Shown here: in pieces, positions 24,102 to 35,509 of the stretch
Numbering within the stretch: position 1 is the first letter of the stretch
How the letters are laid out: the number at the start of each line of letters is the position of its first letter
Assembly: GCF_040939455.1 (NCBI RefSeq)
Contig: NC_134117.1
Span: 26,219,501-26,283,500 of the forward strand
DNA from: Microcebus murinus
Lineage: Eukaryota > Chordata > Mammalia > Primates > Cheirogaleidae
DNA length: 64,000 nt
Reading direction: 5' to 3'
Notes under the pieces: model-generated
Databases searched by the model: none
What the model was told of the DNA's origin: nothing
Seen by the model: only the letters and a program-made list of their open reading frames with translations
Made by a program: the position numbers and the translations under genes

Positions 24102-24517
24102 TGTTGGGAGTCGACTACTTCTCACCACCCTACCCAACAGAGAGACAGAGACACCGAGGATGCAAACACACAAGAGGAGTTTATTTTCTGGCTAGCCAGG
24201 GTCCAAGCCTTGAGCACCAACGCAGTGGCCATTCTGGTAGGCAAGGACCCCGACCGGGATTGCAGCGTGCCTTTTATCCCTATGGTGCATACGCTATGCA
24301 GTGGGTGATCACGCATGGATCATGCATTGACCTTTAATATGATTGGTTGGCTGGTAGCCCCACTATACAGGGGTTCGAACAATGCAAAGTTGGCACAAGC
24401 AAGCAACAGTTTCCATGGCACAGGCAAGCAAGCAACAGTTTCTAGAAGCCGGATGTTGCTTCCGGCTTCACGGGGGGTGCGGGGCCTTGTAGGTGTGCAA
24501 TGACTCGACCCCTCACA
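24102..24517 (-). mobile_element. Endogenous retrovirus solo LTR (ERV1-like)
   Basis: On the minus strand it begins TGTGAGGGGTCGAGTCATTG and ends TCCCAACA, the TG...CA form of an LTR. The reverse strand carries AATAAA just before the presumed R/U5, about 80 bp from its end. The flanks are TTAT at 24098-24101 and 24518-24521, a 4-bp target duplication as made by gammaretrovirus-like integrases. No internal viral genes remain. It interrupts an older LTR. A short internal duplication (GCAAGCAACAGTTTC) lies at 24395-24443. Confidence 0.85.
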
Positions 24518-24735
24518 TTATTGCTAGTTTGTCAGAAGTATGAGAGGCCTAGACTTGTGACTGTCGTCCGTAGTGTCAGTTAAATTGAATTGCTAGACAC
24601 TCAGTGTCTGGAAAGTTGGAGAATTGGTTGTTGGTGTGGAAAAAACACGCACATTTGGTGTCAGGAGTGCTCTGTGGGTAGAAAGGGATCACAGCAGTAG
24701 CACAGAGCAGTGAATTTTCTTCTTTCTTTATTTCT

Positions 24736-26649
24736 GACCAATAGTTGAGTCCCATTTGTGAATCAGACCCTGTGTTAAGATTCGGGGAGAAAGTGGGGGA
24801 ACCAGAGAGACATGGTTCCCACCTTTTTGTAGTTGGAGGGATTTGGAGGGAGAGTCGAAGAATAAACAAGTTAATATAATGCACAAATACATTTTTGAAA
24901 ATTAGTATCTGGGAAGAGGTGCTGAGATAGGAAATGCTAGGAGAATTTTGGGGTCGTACAATTAGGGAAGATTTATCTGAGAGGTGATATTTGGGCTGAG
25001 ATGTGAAGGGTAAGAAGAAGGAAGGCTTACAACGAATAGGAGTGAAAGTTCCAGGAAAAGCAAGCCCAAGAGCTGTGCAGCAGGGAAGAGCCTGGCTGGT
25101 TCTAGTGGCTGCATGTTTTGGACATAAGGGTGTGTGTGTGTGTGTGCACTTAGTTTCCCAATTTTATGATCTAAACATGCTAGAAGTGTAACTCAGCATA
25201 GACCCAAGGCAGCATAGCATCCAAACCACATTGAGTCTAGTCATGAGTAAGCCTATGAGATTCATTTTTTCCATGGCCACAGAAAACACCCCTAAACCCA
25301 AGCAGCCATCTCGAAAGCAAGGATCTAAAAAGTGGGACAGCGCAGCTTGGGACGAGTCTGCCATCAGAACTGGAGAAGCCACAGTTCCTGCGTCGTGAGC
25401 ATCATCTTCGCATTCGAGAACCCTCTGTCTCACTCACGCCGTCCCTACGCACGCCCTGCATCCATCACGCCCACCTCTGCCTGGAATAGCCCGTCTACTT
25501 CAACACTAACTCCTTCTGGCTATTAAATGATGAGGAAACATCCCCCCTGGGCAGATGCCTAAACAAACTTCAATCCTCTCCCTCCTCCCAGAAGTTAAAT
25601 TCCACTATTTATACAGACTTTATTTTTCCACTTTCTCTCATTCCTCCCCTCACCACTCAATGATCTGCCCCATGACCCTTCCTTTCGTGGGTCTTTCTTT
25701 CCCCTCCCTTCATTCTCTTCCCTTCCCACACGCTCCCTGCACCCTTCACCCCACCCCATCAGGCCCCGCTGCAGGTGGGATGTAGCTGCTTCACCTGAGA
25801 AGCAGGAGCCTGGAGCCAGCGAGGGGTAGGTGGCAGCAGCCCAGAAAAAGCCCTCAGGGGCGGTGCTTGTTTCTGCTGACCTGCGGGAGTCCTGCAGCAC
25901 CGCTCAGGGATGAGGCAGATAAAGCCATCCCAGTTCACCCCACGGGAGGAGGGAAAAGAAGCCTCTTTGACTTCCTTTTAGATTGTCCCATGCGAGGCCT
26001 TAGGAATGAAAAAAGTCCATCCTGGGCACCAGATCAAAGAAGTCAAGTAAGTTTCCTTAAATCCTTTCTGGAATCAGCTGAAGTATAAATAAACTAAGAA
26101 ATAATTTTATTCCTTTTTTTTTTGGTGTATCCAAATATAGTATTTTACACATATAGTTTATAGTAGACTTTTATTTCACATAGTTTATAGAATTTTAAAA
26201 AATAATTTTTTGTAAATGGAGGGATGACAAAGGTCCCACTAACTTCCTATTTTGGACTAACTTTCTAATTTTCTGTTAAGAACAATTTTTTAAAAATTGC
26301 TATCTACTCTCACCATCAATTCATACTTTAATGCCAAAAATTAGGAAAGTTATAATCTCAGAATAAGTCTTGTAAATTAAATTAATATTCTTATTTTGCT
26401 AAGGAATGGTAACTGTTTCATCTCAGACTGGCTTCTGACCAGTCTAGCCAGTAGCTTAAAGATGAGAACTTTAGCCGCATACGAGTTAAAATTTATAAGT
26501 GGAGATTCCAGACAGCTGGGTCCAGGTGCCCCAGTTATGTGGTCTGGAATCTCTCTCCATTTCTTGAATTCATCAACTTCATTCTCACACAGTCTCTCCC
26601 TATAAGGCAAGATGACCAACAGTTCCTTTAAGCTTAAATTCTCCCAGCT
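24736..26649. other. Intergenic, mostly unrecognised
   Basis: A (GT)n run lies at 25129-25146. A weak L2-like sense fragment lies at about 25395-25510 (CACCTCTGCCTGGAATAGCC). A pyrimidine-rich stretch lies at 25560-25760. An exon-like segment with strong splice signals is described in the findings (25982-26045). No gene could be named. Confidence 0.4.
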
Positions 26650-26654
26650 GTCAA

Positions 26655-27062
26655 AAGACAAAATTACAACAAATATAAAGATCTTAATTGGCTTTTATTG
26701 GCAATTCTAGAATTGGACAACACCTCATTCTGTAACATGGGTGAGTAGAAGTTGGCTTTATAGGTAGATAAGGGCTGAAAAAAGCAGAAACAGAGAACAA
26801 AAAGCAGATTGGTCGTTTCAAACTTACTCCCTTGTAAAGGTTAAAGCAGAGAAGACTTCCTTATCACACCACTCAAAACTGGCCTGCTTGGGGATTGGGC
26901 TACTATCTCTCTCCTGCTTTTTTGGAAGGTCAGATAAACAATTGTTTCAGCTTGGTGGAGCTTCAGCAGGAGTAACTGCATTTTGGTTTGACCTGATGGG
27001 CCTAGTGCAGAGCTCAGTTCCCACCAATGGCCTCCTGTAACCTTTATTTAACACAGCCTAGC
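26655..27062 (-). repeat. ERVL/MLT2-like LTR, antisense
   Basis: TTAATTGGCTTTTATTGGCA, GAATTGGACAACACCTCATT, CTGGCCTGCTTGGGGATTGG and CCTCCTGTAACCTTTATTTA follow an ancient ERVL-class LTR consensus. No target duplication was resolved. Confidence 0.55.
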
Positions 27063-27084
27063 AACAAGCTGTTGAGTCTTTTTT

Positions 27085-27384
27085 GTAGAGTGTCATTGGA
27101 TCTTTTGGGTAGATGCCCAGCAATGGGATTGCTGGATCAAATGGTAGATTCACTTGTATCGCTTTAAGGTATCTCCATATTGCTTTCCACAGAGGCTGAA
27201 CTAGTTTGCAGTCCCACCAGCAGTGTAGGAGTGTTCCTCTCTCTCTACGTCCACGCCAGCATTTGTTATTTGGAGACTTTTGTCATGCTGGAAACTCAGA
27301 CTTGTGGGGGGAGTGGGGGAAAGGGCATTTATTGAAACCTTAAAATCTGTACCCCCATAATATGCCGGAAAAAAAAAAACAAAA
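27085..27384 (+). mobile_element. Young lemur L1, twin-primed (5' inverted)
   Basis: The 3' part (about 27303-27384) is sense L1 3' UTR ending GTACCCCCATAATATGCC and poly(A). The 5' part (27085-27302) is the inverted complement of ORF2 sequence (GGATCTTTTGGGTAGATGCC). The ~22-bp flanks at 27063-27084 and 27385-27406 are the same (AACAAGCTGTTGAGTC then T run), a full target duplication. It landed beside the poly(T) of the next Alu. Confidence 0.9.
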
Positions 27385-27400
27385 AACAAGCTGTTGAGTC

Positions 27401-27401
27401 T

Positions 27402-27432
<31 letters not shown>

Positions 27433-27715
27433 GAGATGGAGTCCCACTCCATTGCCCAGGCTGGAGTGTGATGGCTGGATCATAGCTCACTGAAGCCTCC
27501 AACTCCTGGGCTCAAATGATCCTCTCCACTTAGCCTCCCAAGTGGCCTGGACTATAGGTGTGTACCACAGTGCCCAGAAAATTTATTTTAATTTTTGTAG
27601 AAACAGGTCTCACTATATTGCTCAGGCAGGTCTCAAACTCCTGGCCTCAAGTGATCTTCCTACCTCAGCTTCCCAAAGTGCTGGGATTACAGGTGTGAAC
27701 CACCATACCCACTCC
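27401..27715 (-). repeat. Old Alu, antisense
   Basis: A poly(T)/GTTT-rich head, then reverse dimeric Alu text to CACCATACCCACTCC. No lemur linker. Confidence 0.85.
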
Positions 27716-27960
27716 ATATTGATTCTTGAGTCTCATTCTCAATAGCACAAATTGGATTATGTGCCTGTCCCTGAAAGTATCACAGTTACTCTGATTGGTC
27801 CTTCTGGGGTCATACACCCACTCCTGGAACATGGAAGGGGAAGAGAGTGGACTGATAGTTTTGGTGGTTCCTGTTAAAAAAGAAAATCAAAATATTGTTA
27901 CCAAATAAAGAGAAATGATGGTTGGAGACAAAACAACAAAAGGATGTTACAGTTTTATTA

Positions 27961-28937
27961 AATTTAAGTACCATTTTAATTTTACTGTGAGTCTTTTCTG
28001 TTTCATTTATTTTTTTTGGAGACAGGGTCTCACTTTGGGATAGAGTGCAGTGGTGTCATCATAGCTCACAGCAACCTCACACTCGTGGGCTCAGGCGATC
28101 CTCCTCCCTCAGCCTCTGAAGTAGCTGGGACTACAAGGATGTGCCACTGCATCCAGCTAATTTTTCTATTTTTTTGTAGAGATGGGCGTCTCGCTCTTGC
28201 TCAGGCTGGTCTTGAACTCCTGGCCTCAAGCAATCCTCCCACCTTGGCCTCCCAAAGTGCTAAGATTGTAAGCATGAGCCATGGTGCCCCACCTGTTTCA
28301 TTTTATTTTTAATTGACATATAATAATTGTACATATTTACAGGGTATAATGAGATATTTTGATATATATATACATTTTGTAATTAGCAAATCAGGGTAAT
28401 TAGCAAATCTGTCACCTCAAACGTTATATTTTTCTGGTGATAACATTCAAAATCCTCTCTTCTAGCTACTTTGAAATATACAATACAATACCATATTGTT
28501 AACTGCAGTCACCCTACTGTGCAATAGAACACCAGAACTTATTTCTTCTAACTGCAAATTAATACCCATTGACCAACTTCTCCCCATCTCCCCCACCTCC
28601 TTCCCCTCCCAGACTCTGGTAACTACTTTTCTTCTCTCTACTCCTGTGAGTTCAACTTTTTTAGATTTCACATATGAGTGAGATCAAACAGTATTTGTCT
28701 TTCAGTGTCTGGCTTATTTCACTTAATTATGTCCTCCAGGTACATCCATATTGTCACAAATGACAATGACTTTTTTATGGTTGAATAATATTGTATTGTA
28801 TTTACCACATTTCTTTCATCCATTCATCCACTGATGGACACATAGGTAGATCCCATATCTTGGCTACTGTGACTAATGCTGCAATAAATCTGGGGGTTCA
28901 GATAGCTCTTGGACATACTGATTTCATATCCTGTACC
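27961..28937 (-). repeat. L1 3' region, antisense, with Alu inside
   Basis: TTTAATTGACATATAATAATTG, CTTCCCCTCCCAGACTCTGG, and GGCTTATTTCACTTAATTATG followed by antisense ORF2 end text. The Alu at 28011-28292 interrupts it. Confidence 0.8.
28011..28292 (-). repeat. Alu, antisense, in L1
   Basis: Reverse dimeric Alu flanked by CTGTTTCATTT at 27998-28008 and 28293-28303. Confidence 0.9.
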
Positions 28938-28954
28938 GTGACTCTTGAGTGAAC

Positions 28955-29050
28955 GCGACCATTCAATAAACATTTATTAGGCACACCTATGTCCCAGGCC
29001 CTTTGCTAGACACTAGGGATAAAAGATAAATCCAATAGTCTGCCTTCAGT
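28955..29050 (-). repeat. L2 3' end fragment, antisense
   Basis: CATTCAATAAACATTTATTAGG, CCCAGGCCCTTTGCTAGACA and GAACTCACCATCTG are the antisense tail of L2. Confidence 0.6.
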
Positions 29051-29584
29051 GAACTCACCATCTGTGAGGAGAGTGAGAGGGGGACGACTCTTCACCACAG
29101 TGTGTGAGGCGATGGAGACCAGCCCTGCTGGAGGCCAGAGAATCCTAATCCACATAGCGTTCAGTGCTCTCCTTTGCTCAGCTAAGGAACTGATGTGTAC
29201 GGTGTACAGTGTGAAGTTGGATGACTCACTTCTGTGAAACGTGGCACATTAATTTCAAACAGATCGTTGTCATATGGAGGGTGGGGATGAGAGCATGAAC
29301 TTGGCCACAAGGTGGACAAGAGACAGCAACGTGGCCCAGCTGCTCACACAGGTCATGCAGCCCGGGACCGAGAGAAGCACAGCATCCAAGCAGCACAGGC
29401 CCACGGGAGTCTGGCTTCCTCAGGAGTGTGGGATAAATTGTTGACACATTTTCAGCAGGGACATTAAAGGTCACATTACTAAGCCTCATAGATGCACCAG
29501 GATAAAATAATGCAGAGGAAAGGCAAACAAGGCCAATTTGGAGCAAAGTTTCACAACTAGCTGAGTGGGGAGCCCACATTGCAC
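29051..29584. other. Intergenic, nothing recognised
   Basis: A 124-codon antisense ORF lies here, but no domain or splice context supports it. Confidence 0.35.
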
Positions 29585-29690
29585 AATGCAAAGAGCACAA
29601 TGGAAAGACTTTGGAACCTGGCAGGTGGTGGTTCGAATCCTATCCTTGCCCTTTACACACTGTGACATCGTGGACAAATGAGGTATTTCC
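29585..29690 (+). repeat. MIR fragment
   Basis: AAGAGCACAATGGAAAGACTT, GTGGTTCGAATCCTATCC and CACACTGTGACATCGTGGAC correspond to the 5' half of MIR, including its tRNA-derived GGTTCGAATCC B-box. Confidence 0.75.
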
Positions 29691-29973
29691 CAAAATACGG
29701 GTGCAGAATCATAAGCTGTACTCAAGATGTTTCTAGGGACAATTCAGGTCAAACAGAGCCAATTTTGCGTGATGCACAGCCTGGGCAATATAGTTCTTGG
29801 TGAAAAAATTATTCTTATATCAATTTCTTTAGATCTTTCTGATTACATCAAGGAGAAAGTTTCTTTTGGTCCTAACTTTCTAACACTGGCTAGTTTTACT
29901 TTCTAACAACTAGAGAGTAAGCCTCAGGCTCAGAGCTAGAATTTACTAACAGTTTTGTTTCCCTTGTATTTAT

Positions 29974-30317
29974 TTATTTATTTATTTATTTATTTTGGAG
30001 ACAGAGTCTCGCTTTGTTGCCCAGGCTAGAGTGAGTGCCGTGGCGTCAGCCTAGCTCACAGCAACCTCAAACTCCTGGGCTCGAGTGATCCTTCTGCCTC
30101 AGCCTCCCGGGTAGCTGGGACTACAGGCATGCGCCACCATGCCCGGCTAATTTTTTTTATATATATATATCAGTTGGCCAATTAATTTCTTTCTATTTAT
30201 AGTAGAGACGGGGTCTCGCTCTTGCTCAGGCTGGTTTTGAACTCCTGACCTTGAGCAATCCGCCCGCCTCGGCCTCCCAAGAGCTAGGATTACAGGCGTG
30301 AGCCACAGCGCCCGGCC
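29974..30317 (-). repeat. Lemur-type Alu, antisense
   Basis: Preceded by a (TTTA)n run, carrying the linker CAGTTGGCCAATTAATTTC. Target duplication TCCCTTGTATTTA starts at 29960 and again at 30318. It is close to the inferred lemur Alu consensus, so it is fairly young. Confidence 0.92.
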
Positions 30318-30426
30318 TCCCTTGTATTTATTTTAAAGATGACCTCATACGAATTGCAGTCTCTACTTGTTTTTTCATTTATAGATGTGGTACAGAATTT
30401 CCCTTAAAACACAAGGTGAGTAAATT

Positions 30427-30575
30427 TGGTTTTTGTTTATTTGTATATATTCATGGGGGATACCAGAGCAGTTTTGCTACATTGATATACTGCACTGCGG
30501 TGAAGCCAGGGCCTTCAGTGCATCTGTCACTGCAGCAACACACATCGTCTGCCCCTTCCTACCCACCCCAAAAGT
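30427..30575 (-). repeat. Short L1 3' end, antisense
   Basis: TTTGTATATATTCATGGGGG, GCAGTTTTGCTACATTGATA and TGAAGCCAGGGCCTTCAGTG are an L1 3' UTR end. GTGAGTAAAT occurs on both sides (about 30416 and 30573). Confidence 0.65.
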
Positions 30576-30647
30576 GAGTAAATGTAAGTAGAAATATTTA
30601 AAAAATGGACAGGTGGTATGCCCTTTAGTCAAGAATTATTACAATAG

Positions 30648-30781
30648 AGCTGGCTGCAGTGACACATGCCTGTAATCCCAGATACTCAGAAGGCTGAGGT
30701 GGGAGGATTGCTTGAGCATGGGAGTTTGAGGCCAGCCTGGGCAATATAGTGAGACCCTGTCTCAAAAACACACAAATAAAC
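30648..30781 (+). repeat. Alu monomer (FLAM-like)
   Basis: A single 7SL-derived arm (CACATGCCTGTAATCCCAG to GAGACCCTGTCTC) with an A-rich tail. There is no second arm. Confidence 0.75.
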
Positions 30782-30867
30782 CAAAAGAATTATTATGATG
30801 GTTTTCTGAAGAGTAAAAGATTATGACAAGAAGTGGTATAGGAACAACTAAAGTGTGGGAAGGACTA

Positions 30868-30962
30868 TGGAAGCAACTTAACCTCATGGAGCCTCAGTTT
30901 CCTCCTTTATAAGCAAAGGATAACAATAACTACCTTGTTGGGTTGTTGTCATGATACATGCT
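30868..30962 (+). repeat. MIR fragment
   Basis: GGAGCCTCAGTTTCCTCCTT and TTGTTGGGTTGTTGTCATGA are the MIR 3' core. Confidence 0.65.
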
Positions 30963-31075
30963 AAGGACCCAGGTGCTTGGGAGGCTGAGGTGAAAGAATC
31001 CCTTGAGCCCAGGAGTTTGAGACCAGTTTGGGCAACATTGCAAGACCCTGTCTTTAAAAAAAAATAAAGTAAAAA
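30963..31075 (+). repeat. Truncated Alu monomer
   Basis: Starts inside the left arm (GGTGCTTGGGAGGCTGAGG) and ends AAGACCCTGTCTTT with poly(A). Confidence 0.7.
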
Positions 31076-31160
31076 AGATGTGCTAAGAAAAAACAACCAA
31101 TGTCATTTGGAAAAGGAAAAGATGAACTTGATTATCTTGTTTCATTAATATGGACAACTA

Positions 31161-31188
31161 AGAAAAGAAAAGAAAAGAAAAGAAAAAT
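31161..31188. repeat. (AAAAG)n simple repeat
   Basis: Five tandem AAAAG units. The surrounding 31080-31640 shows no gene or named repeat. Confidence 0.85.
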
Positions 31189-31639
31189 AACTTATAAATT
31201 ATTTTTCTTTAAAAAGTGTTGACTCTATTCAAATGGGGAATCCTTCTGTTTGAGTAATAAATATTTTTTCTAACAAAAAATAAAGAAAAAGAAAAAAGGT
31301 AGTATATGCTAAGATCTTTGCATAAGGCCAGGTCCTAACAAACATTTACTGTAAAATTGTCTTTAGTATTTCAGTTTTTCCAGTCCTTCCTTCCCCATCT
31401 CCTTCCAGATCCCTAAATCCTTTCTCTCTCTTTTGTCTCTGTATGGAAATAGAAAAAGATCTGATATATTAGATATATCTTGATGGACATACAAAGATAA
31501 TGAGTTTTTCCCAAAGTGTTGCCTCAAATAGGCATTTGCATTTAAGGTAGATTTGTTTATTTGTTTGCCTGTTTGGTTTTTCCTTCTGAGTGTGAAAGAA
31601 TTCCTTGTTCTCCATTAAACCAATTCAGACTTCTGCAAG

Positions 31640-33170
31640 TGGATAGAAGGAGAAGGCAGCAGTACATCAATACATAAGAACATCTGCACATCCAAGGAAA
31701 CTATCATTACAGCAAATAGACAACCCAGAGAATGGGAGAAAATATTTGCTCTCTACACTTCTAATAAAGGTCTAATAACAAGAATTTATCTAAAACTCAA
31801 AAGAATTAACAAGAAAAAATCAAACAACCCCATCAAGAAATGGGCAATGGAAATGAACAGAAACTTCTCCAAAGAAGACAAAATAATGGGCTGCAACCAC
31901 ATAAAAAAAATTCTCAACATCTCTAATCATTAGAGAAATGCAAATCAAAACCACAATGAGATACCACCTAACCCTAGTGAGAATGGCCTGTATCAAGAAA
32001 TCCCAAAACAACAAATGCTGGCGAGGATGTGGAGAGACAGGAACACTCTTACTGTGGGACTGCAAATTAGTGCCACCTTTGTGGAAAAGAATTTGGAGAT
32101 ACCTTAAAGAGCTAAAAATAGAAATACCATTCTAGTCCAGCAATAGCACTATTAGGCATCTACCGAAAAAAGCATAAGACACTCTATTATAAAGACATCT
32201 GCACCCGAATGTTTATGGCAGCACAATTCACTATTGCAAGGACATGGAAACAACCCAAGCGCCAGTCAATTCATAAGTGGATAATTAAAATTTGGTATAT
32301 GTTCACAATGGAATATTACTCAATTCTAAGAAATGACAGTGAGCTAGCACAGCTTATACTATCCTGAACTAAGCTTAAGCCCATTATCCAAAGTGAGGTG
32401 ACACAAGATCAGGAAAATGGGCTCCACATGTACTCGCCATCAAATTGGTACTGACTGATTAAAACTATGGTGCTCAAATGGTGGTAGTGTTTACCAGGGA
32501 TTTGGGGGGTAGGGGAGTAGACCCACATCTTAGGGATGTGGTGAGCATTGTGGAGGGGAAGGGCCTACCTCTAGCCCTTCCTAGGGAGAAGCAAAGACAA
32601 AAAATGTAACCAAAATGTCAAAAAAAGAAAAAGAAAACATTTGACCGGGCGCGGTGGCTCACGCCTGTAATCCTAGCACTCTGGGAGGTCGAGACGGGCG
32701 GATTGCTCGAGGTCAGGAGTTCAAAACCAGCCTGAGCAAGAGCGAGACCCCCCGTCTATACTGTATAAATAGAAAGAAATTAATTGGCCAACTAATATAT
32801 ATAGAAAAAATTAGCCGGGCATGGTGGTGCATGCCTATAGTCTCAGCTACTCAGGAGGCTGAGGCAGGAGGATTGCCTAAGCCCAGGAGTTTGAGGTTGC
32901 TGTGAGCTAGGCTGATGCCATGGCACTCACTCTAGCCTGGGCAACAAAGCGAGACTCTGCCTCAAAAAAAAAAAAAAAGAACACATTTATCAGGTGTTGA
33001 ACAGGTGGGAGGGGAGAGGAGGGGATGGGTATATACTTACATATTGAGTGTGATGTGCACCACCTGGGGGATGGACACGTGAAGCTCTGACTCAAGGGGG
33101 GAGGGGAGGCAAGGGCAATATATGTAACCTTAACATTTGTACCCCCATAATATGATGAAATAAAAAATAT
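31640..33170 (+). mobile_element. Lemur L1, 5'-truncated, ORF2 end to tail
   Basis: ORF2 C-terminal reading (ACCCCATCAAGAAATGGGCAA, GAAATGCAAATCAAAACCAC) leads into a 3' UTR ending GGACACGTGAAGCTCTGACTC and TTTGTACCCCCATAATATG plus an A/T-rich tail, the same 3' end as the young L1s at 27.3 and 36.9-37.4 kb. The ORF is broken by stops, so it is inactive. It is split by a lemur Alu. Confidence 0.85.
32643..32978 (+). repeat. Lemur-type Alu in L1
   Basis: Starts GACCGGGCGCGGTGG, has the linker AGAAAGAAATTAATTGGCC, and ends in a 16-A tail. Flanks AAGAAAACATTT and AAGAACACATTT (one mismatch) are its target duplication within the L1 3' UTR. Confidence 0.93.
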
Positions 33171-33179
33171 ATATAAGAA

Positions 33180-34149
33180 CAGACCTGAAGATATGCATAA
33201 TAGTCTTTTCTCATTTTTAAGAACTCAGAAGCTTCCCACAGGGTCCTTCCTCTTCTAGGAAGAACAGAACAGGAATTGGCTTTCCTCTTGCTAACCAGGA
33301 TCTATTCCTAAATGGAACCAAATGGCCTCTGTTGTCTTCTAGGAGTTGACCCTGCCCTACCACAAGTCCACCAGAGAGATGCCCTCTGTTAAAACCATCC
33401 TGGGCTCCTCCCTTCCCTGTGAGGGCACTGGACTTCCTCTGCCCACCTCTGTCCAACTGGATTATTATCACCTTTCTGGATCTCGGCCATGAGACTTCCC
33501 GGTGCATTCTGGTACCATTTTGGTGAATAGTTAATAGTATTTCCATGTGATACATAACATTTTAGGATGCAAACCGGTGTCTTCTACATTCTACCACTAA
33601 GTTGTTGGACATCTTCTTTAATAATGAAATAAGAATATATTAACTGTATTTTATCTGCACTGCTTTCCCGTCTGGAGCCAGGCCCCTGGCTAGTCCAGGA
33701 TTAACAGCTGGCTGACGCACCACGAGCAAGGTCAGCTTTGATTAGTTTCAGCAGCTTGCTACCCTCATCAGCTTGCCATTGCTAACAACAGTTCACAGCT
33801 GTAACGTGGTACATTGCAGGGGAAGCCAGAGGGAGTTGGCTTTGATCTGGGGCCAAGCCATGCTGTTGGTGATGCAGGTCATTGTATCAATGATGGAACT
33901 TCAGATGCAGTACATCCTGACGGGTTGGATTTCTGTTCAGACATGAGATCAAAGGATGACACACCCAAACAGTTTTAATCAATTAGAGTAATCAAAATGC
34001 ATGAGAATTGAGCCAATCTGTGTTTTAGGTTATTGAGGATTATCTAGGGGGGAAAGCCCATTATGTTAATTAGTTTTAATATTAGAATGCAGATATTGTC
34101 CTTACTGCTAACAAGGTAGTTCCACACACACTTACCACTTTTGATCCTT
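33180..34149. other. Non-repetitive intergenic block
   Basis: No repeat text is recognised for nearly 1 kb. TAAT-type homeodomain motifs cluster at about 33975-34085 (for example AATCAATTAG and GTTAATTAG). It may be a conserved noncoding element. No gene is seen. Confidence 0.3.
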
Positions 34150-34159
34150 TTCATTTTAG

Positions 34160-34735
34160 TCCCTGCAAGTCCCTTCAACTTACCAACTTGCTTTCCACTT
34201 CATTCCTTGCACCTGCAGTTTCTCCTACTTGAAAAGCCTACATCTTTACTTGGCCAATTCTTTCTTACTCAGGTTTCAGGTAAATGTTACATCCCCAGAG
34301 GTGACTTCTCTAACCACCTCAATATTCAGAGAAGTTTCCACCCTTGCTTTGGCCCTTATCAGCCTAGATTCCTCAGGTAAACCACAGAACATGGATTATT
34401 TTCTCAGTTTTCTGAAGGCCTGTATATAACTTTTACCATTCTTGTTGCAGAGGAGATGTTAATTCATTACAAACAATGGATGCAAAGGGCATTAGGGTTT
34501 AATTCTCTATGATCTAATCTATCGTATCATCTGGATTATTTCCTTCATAGCACTCACCACACCCCGTGAGTATCTGGTTTATCATTTGTTGATTTAGTTG
34601 TTGTCTGGAACTACATTCTAGAATGTGAGCTCTAAGAGGTCAGGGAGCTTGTCAGCCTTGGTTAGGCTGAATTCCAATCACAGCGCAATACCTGTTGTAT
34701 CACAGAAGTTCGGTACATCTTTGCTGATGAGTGAA
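34160..34735 (+). repeat. L2 element, sense
   Basis: Runs through CTTGAAAAGCCTACATC, GAGGTGACTTCTCTAACCAC, CATAGCACTCACCACACCCC, GAATGTGAGCTCTAAGAGGTC and GCTGATGAGTGAA, the order of the L2 3' end. Confidence 0.75.
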
Positions 34736-34784
34736 AAAATGTGATTTTGCCTTTGATGATTTAGAATCTTTGCAATACCCTAGG

Positions 34785-34866
34785 ACAGTAATTCTTAAAC
34801 TTTAGTGTACATGCTAAAGAACCCACCTCCAAAGACTGAGATTCAGTAATCAGATCATTCTGAAAT
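34785..34866 (+). mobile_element. MER5-like fragment
   Basis: AGTAATTCTTAAACTTTAGTG and GACTGAGATTCAGTAATCAG correspond to the first half of a MER5-type hAT fossil. Confidence 0.55.
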
Positions 34867-34869
34867 TCA

Positions 34870-35165
34870 CTTTTAGGTGAAAGGAAATGAGTTTAGGTTG
34901 GATTTGTGAACTAAAATAAAATTTTGAGCCCCCCAGATGACTGAAGGGAGCCCCCCTCTTAGCCAAGGGGACTCCAGAAATACCCTAAAGCTGAGTTGCT
35001 GGCCAAGAGAAAGGAGGTCAGACCTGCTTTGTCTGTTCCCCTCCCTTCTTGGATGTATCCTTTGTAACTCATTAACAGGCCTAAGCTTATGCAAGACAAA
35101 GCTTAAACCACACCTGCAAGTCATCAATTTACTTAATAGATCATTTGAGTTCTTAACTTAAAACA
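34870..35165. repeat. Possible old LTR-like segment
   Basis: TTTTGAGCCCCCCAGATGAC and TTTGTAACTCATTAACAGGCC recall a known mammalian repeat, but I cannot name it. Confidence 0.3.
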
Positions 35166-35170
35166 TTCCA

Positions 35171-35506
<336 letters not shown>

Positions 35507-35509
35507 GCA

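Larger units (their letters stand above)
22960..24735 (+). repeat. ERVL-type LTR with two later insertions
   Basis: An old LTR-like sequence reads through AATGAAGCCTACATAAAAAA, TCTGGCTGTTCATTTGCATCC, then (after an interruption) CTTCCCTGAGTTTTGTGAGCC and CAAACCCAAGGAGG. After a second interruption it resumes at TTGTCAGAAG and ends near TTTGGTGTCAGGAGTGC. This order matches an ancient ERVL LTR family (MER21/LTR33-like, name unsure). Confidence 0.55.

Noticed and set aside
29226..29600. 124-codon antisense ORF
   Set aside because: No domain, promoter or splice evidence. Part of it overlaps a MIR fragment.
29625..29645. tRNA-like B box (GGTTCGAATCC)
   Set aside because: It belongs to a MIR element, which is tRNA-derived. 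There is no A box or cloverleaf for a functional tRNA.
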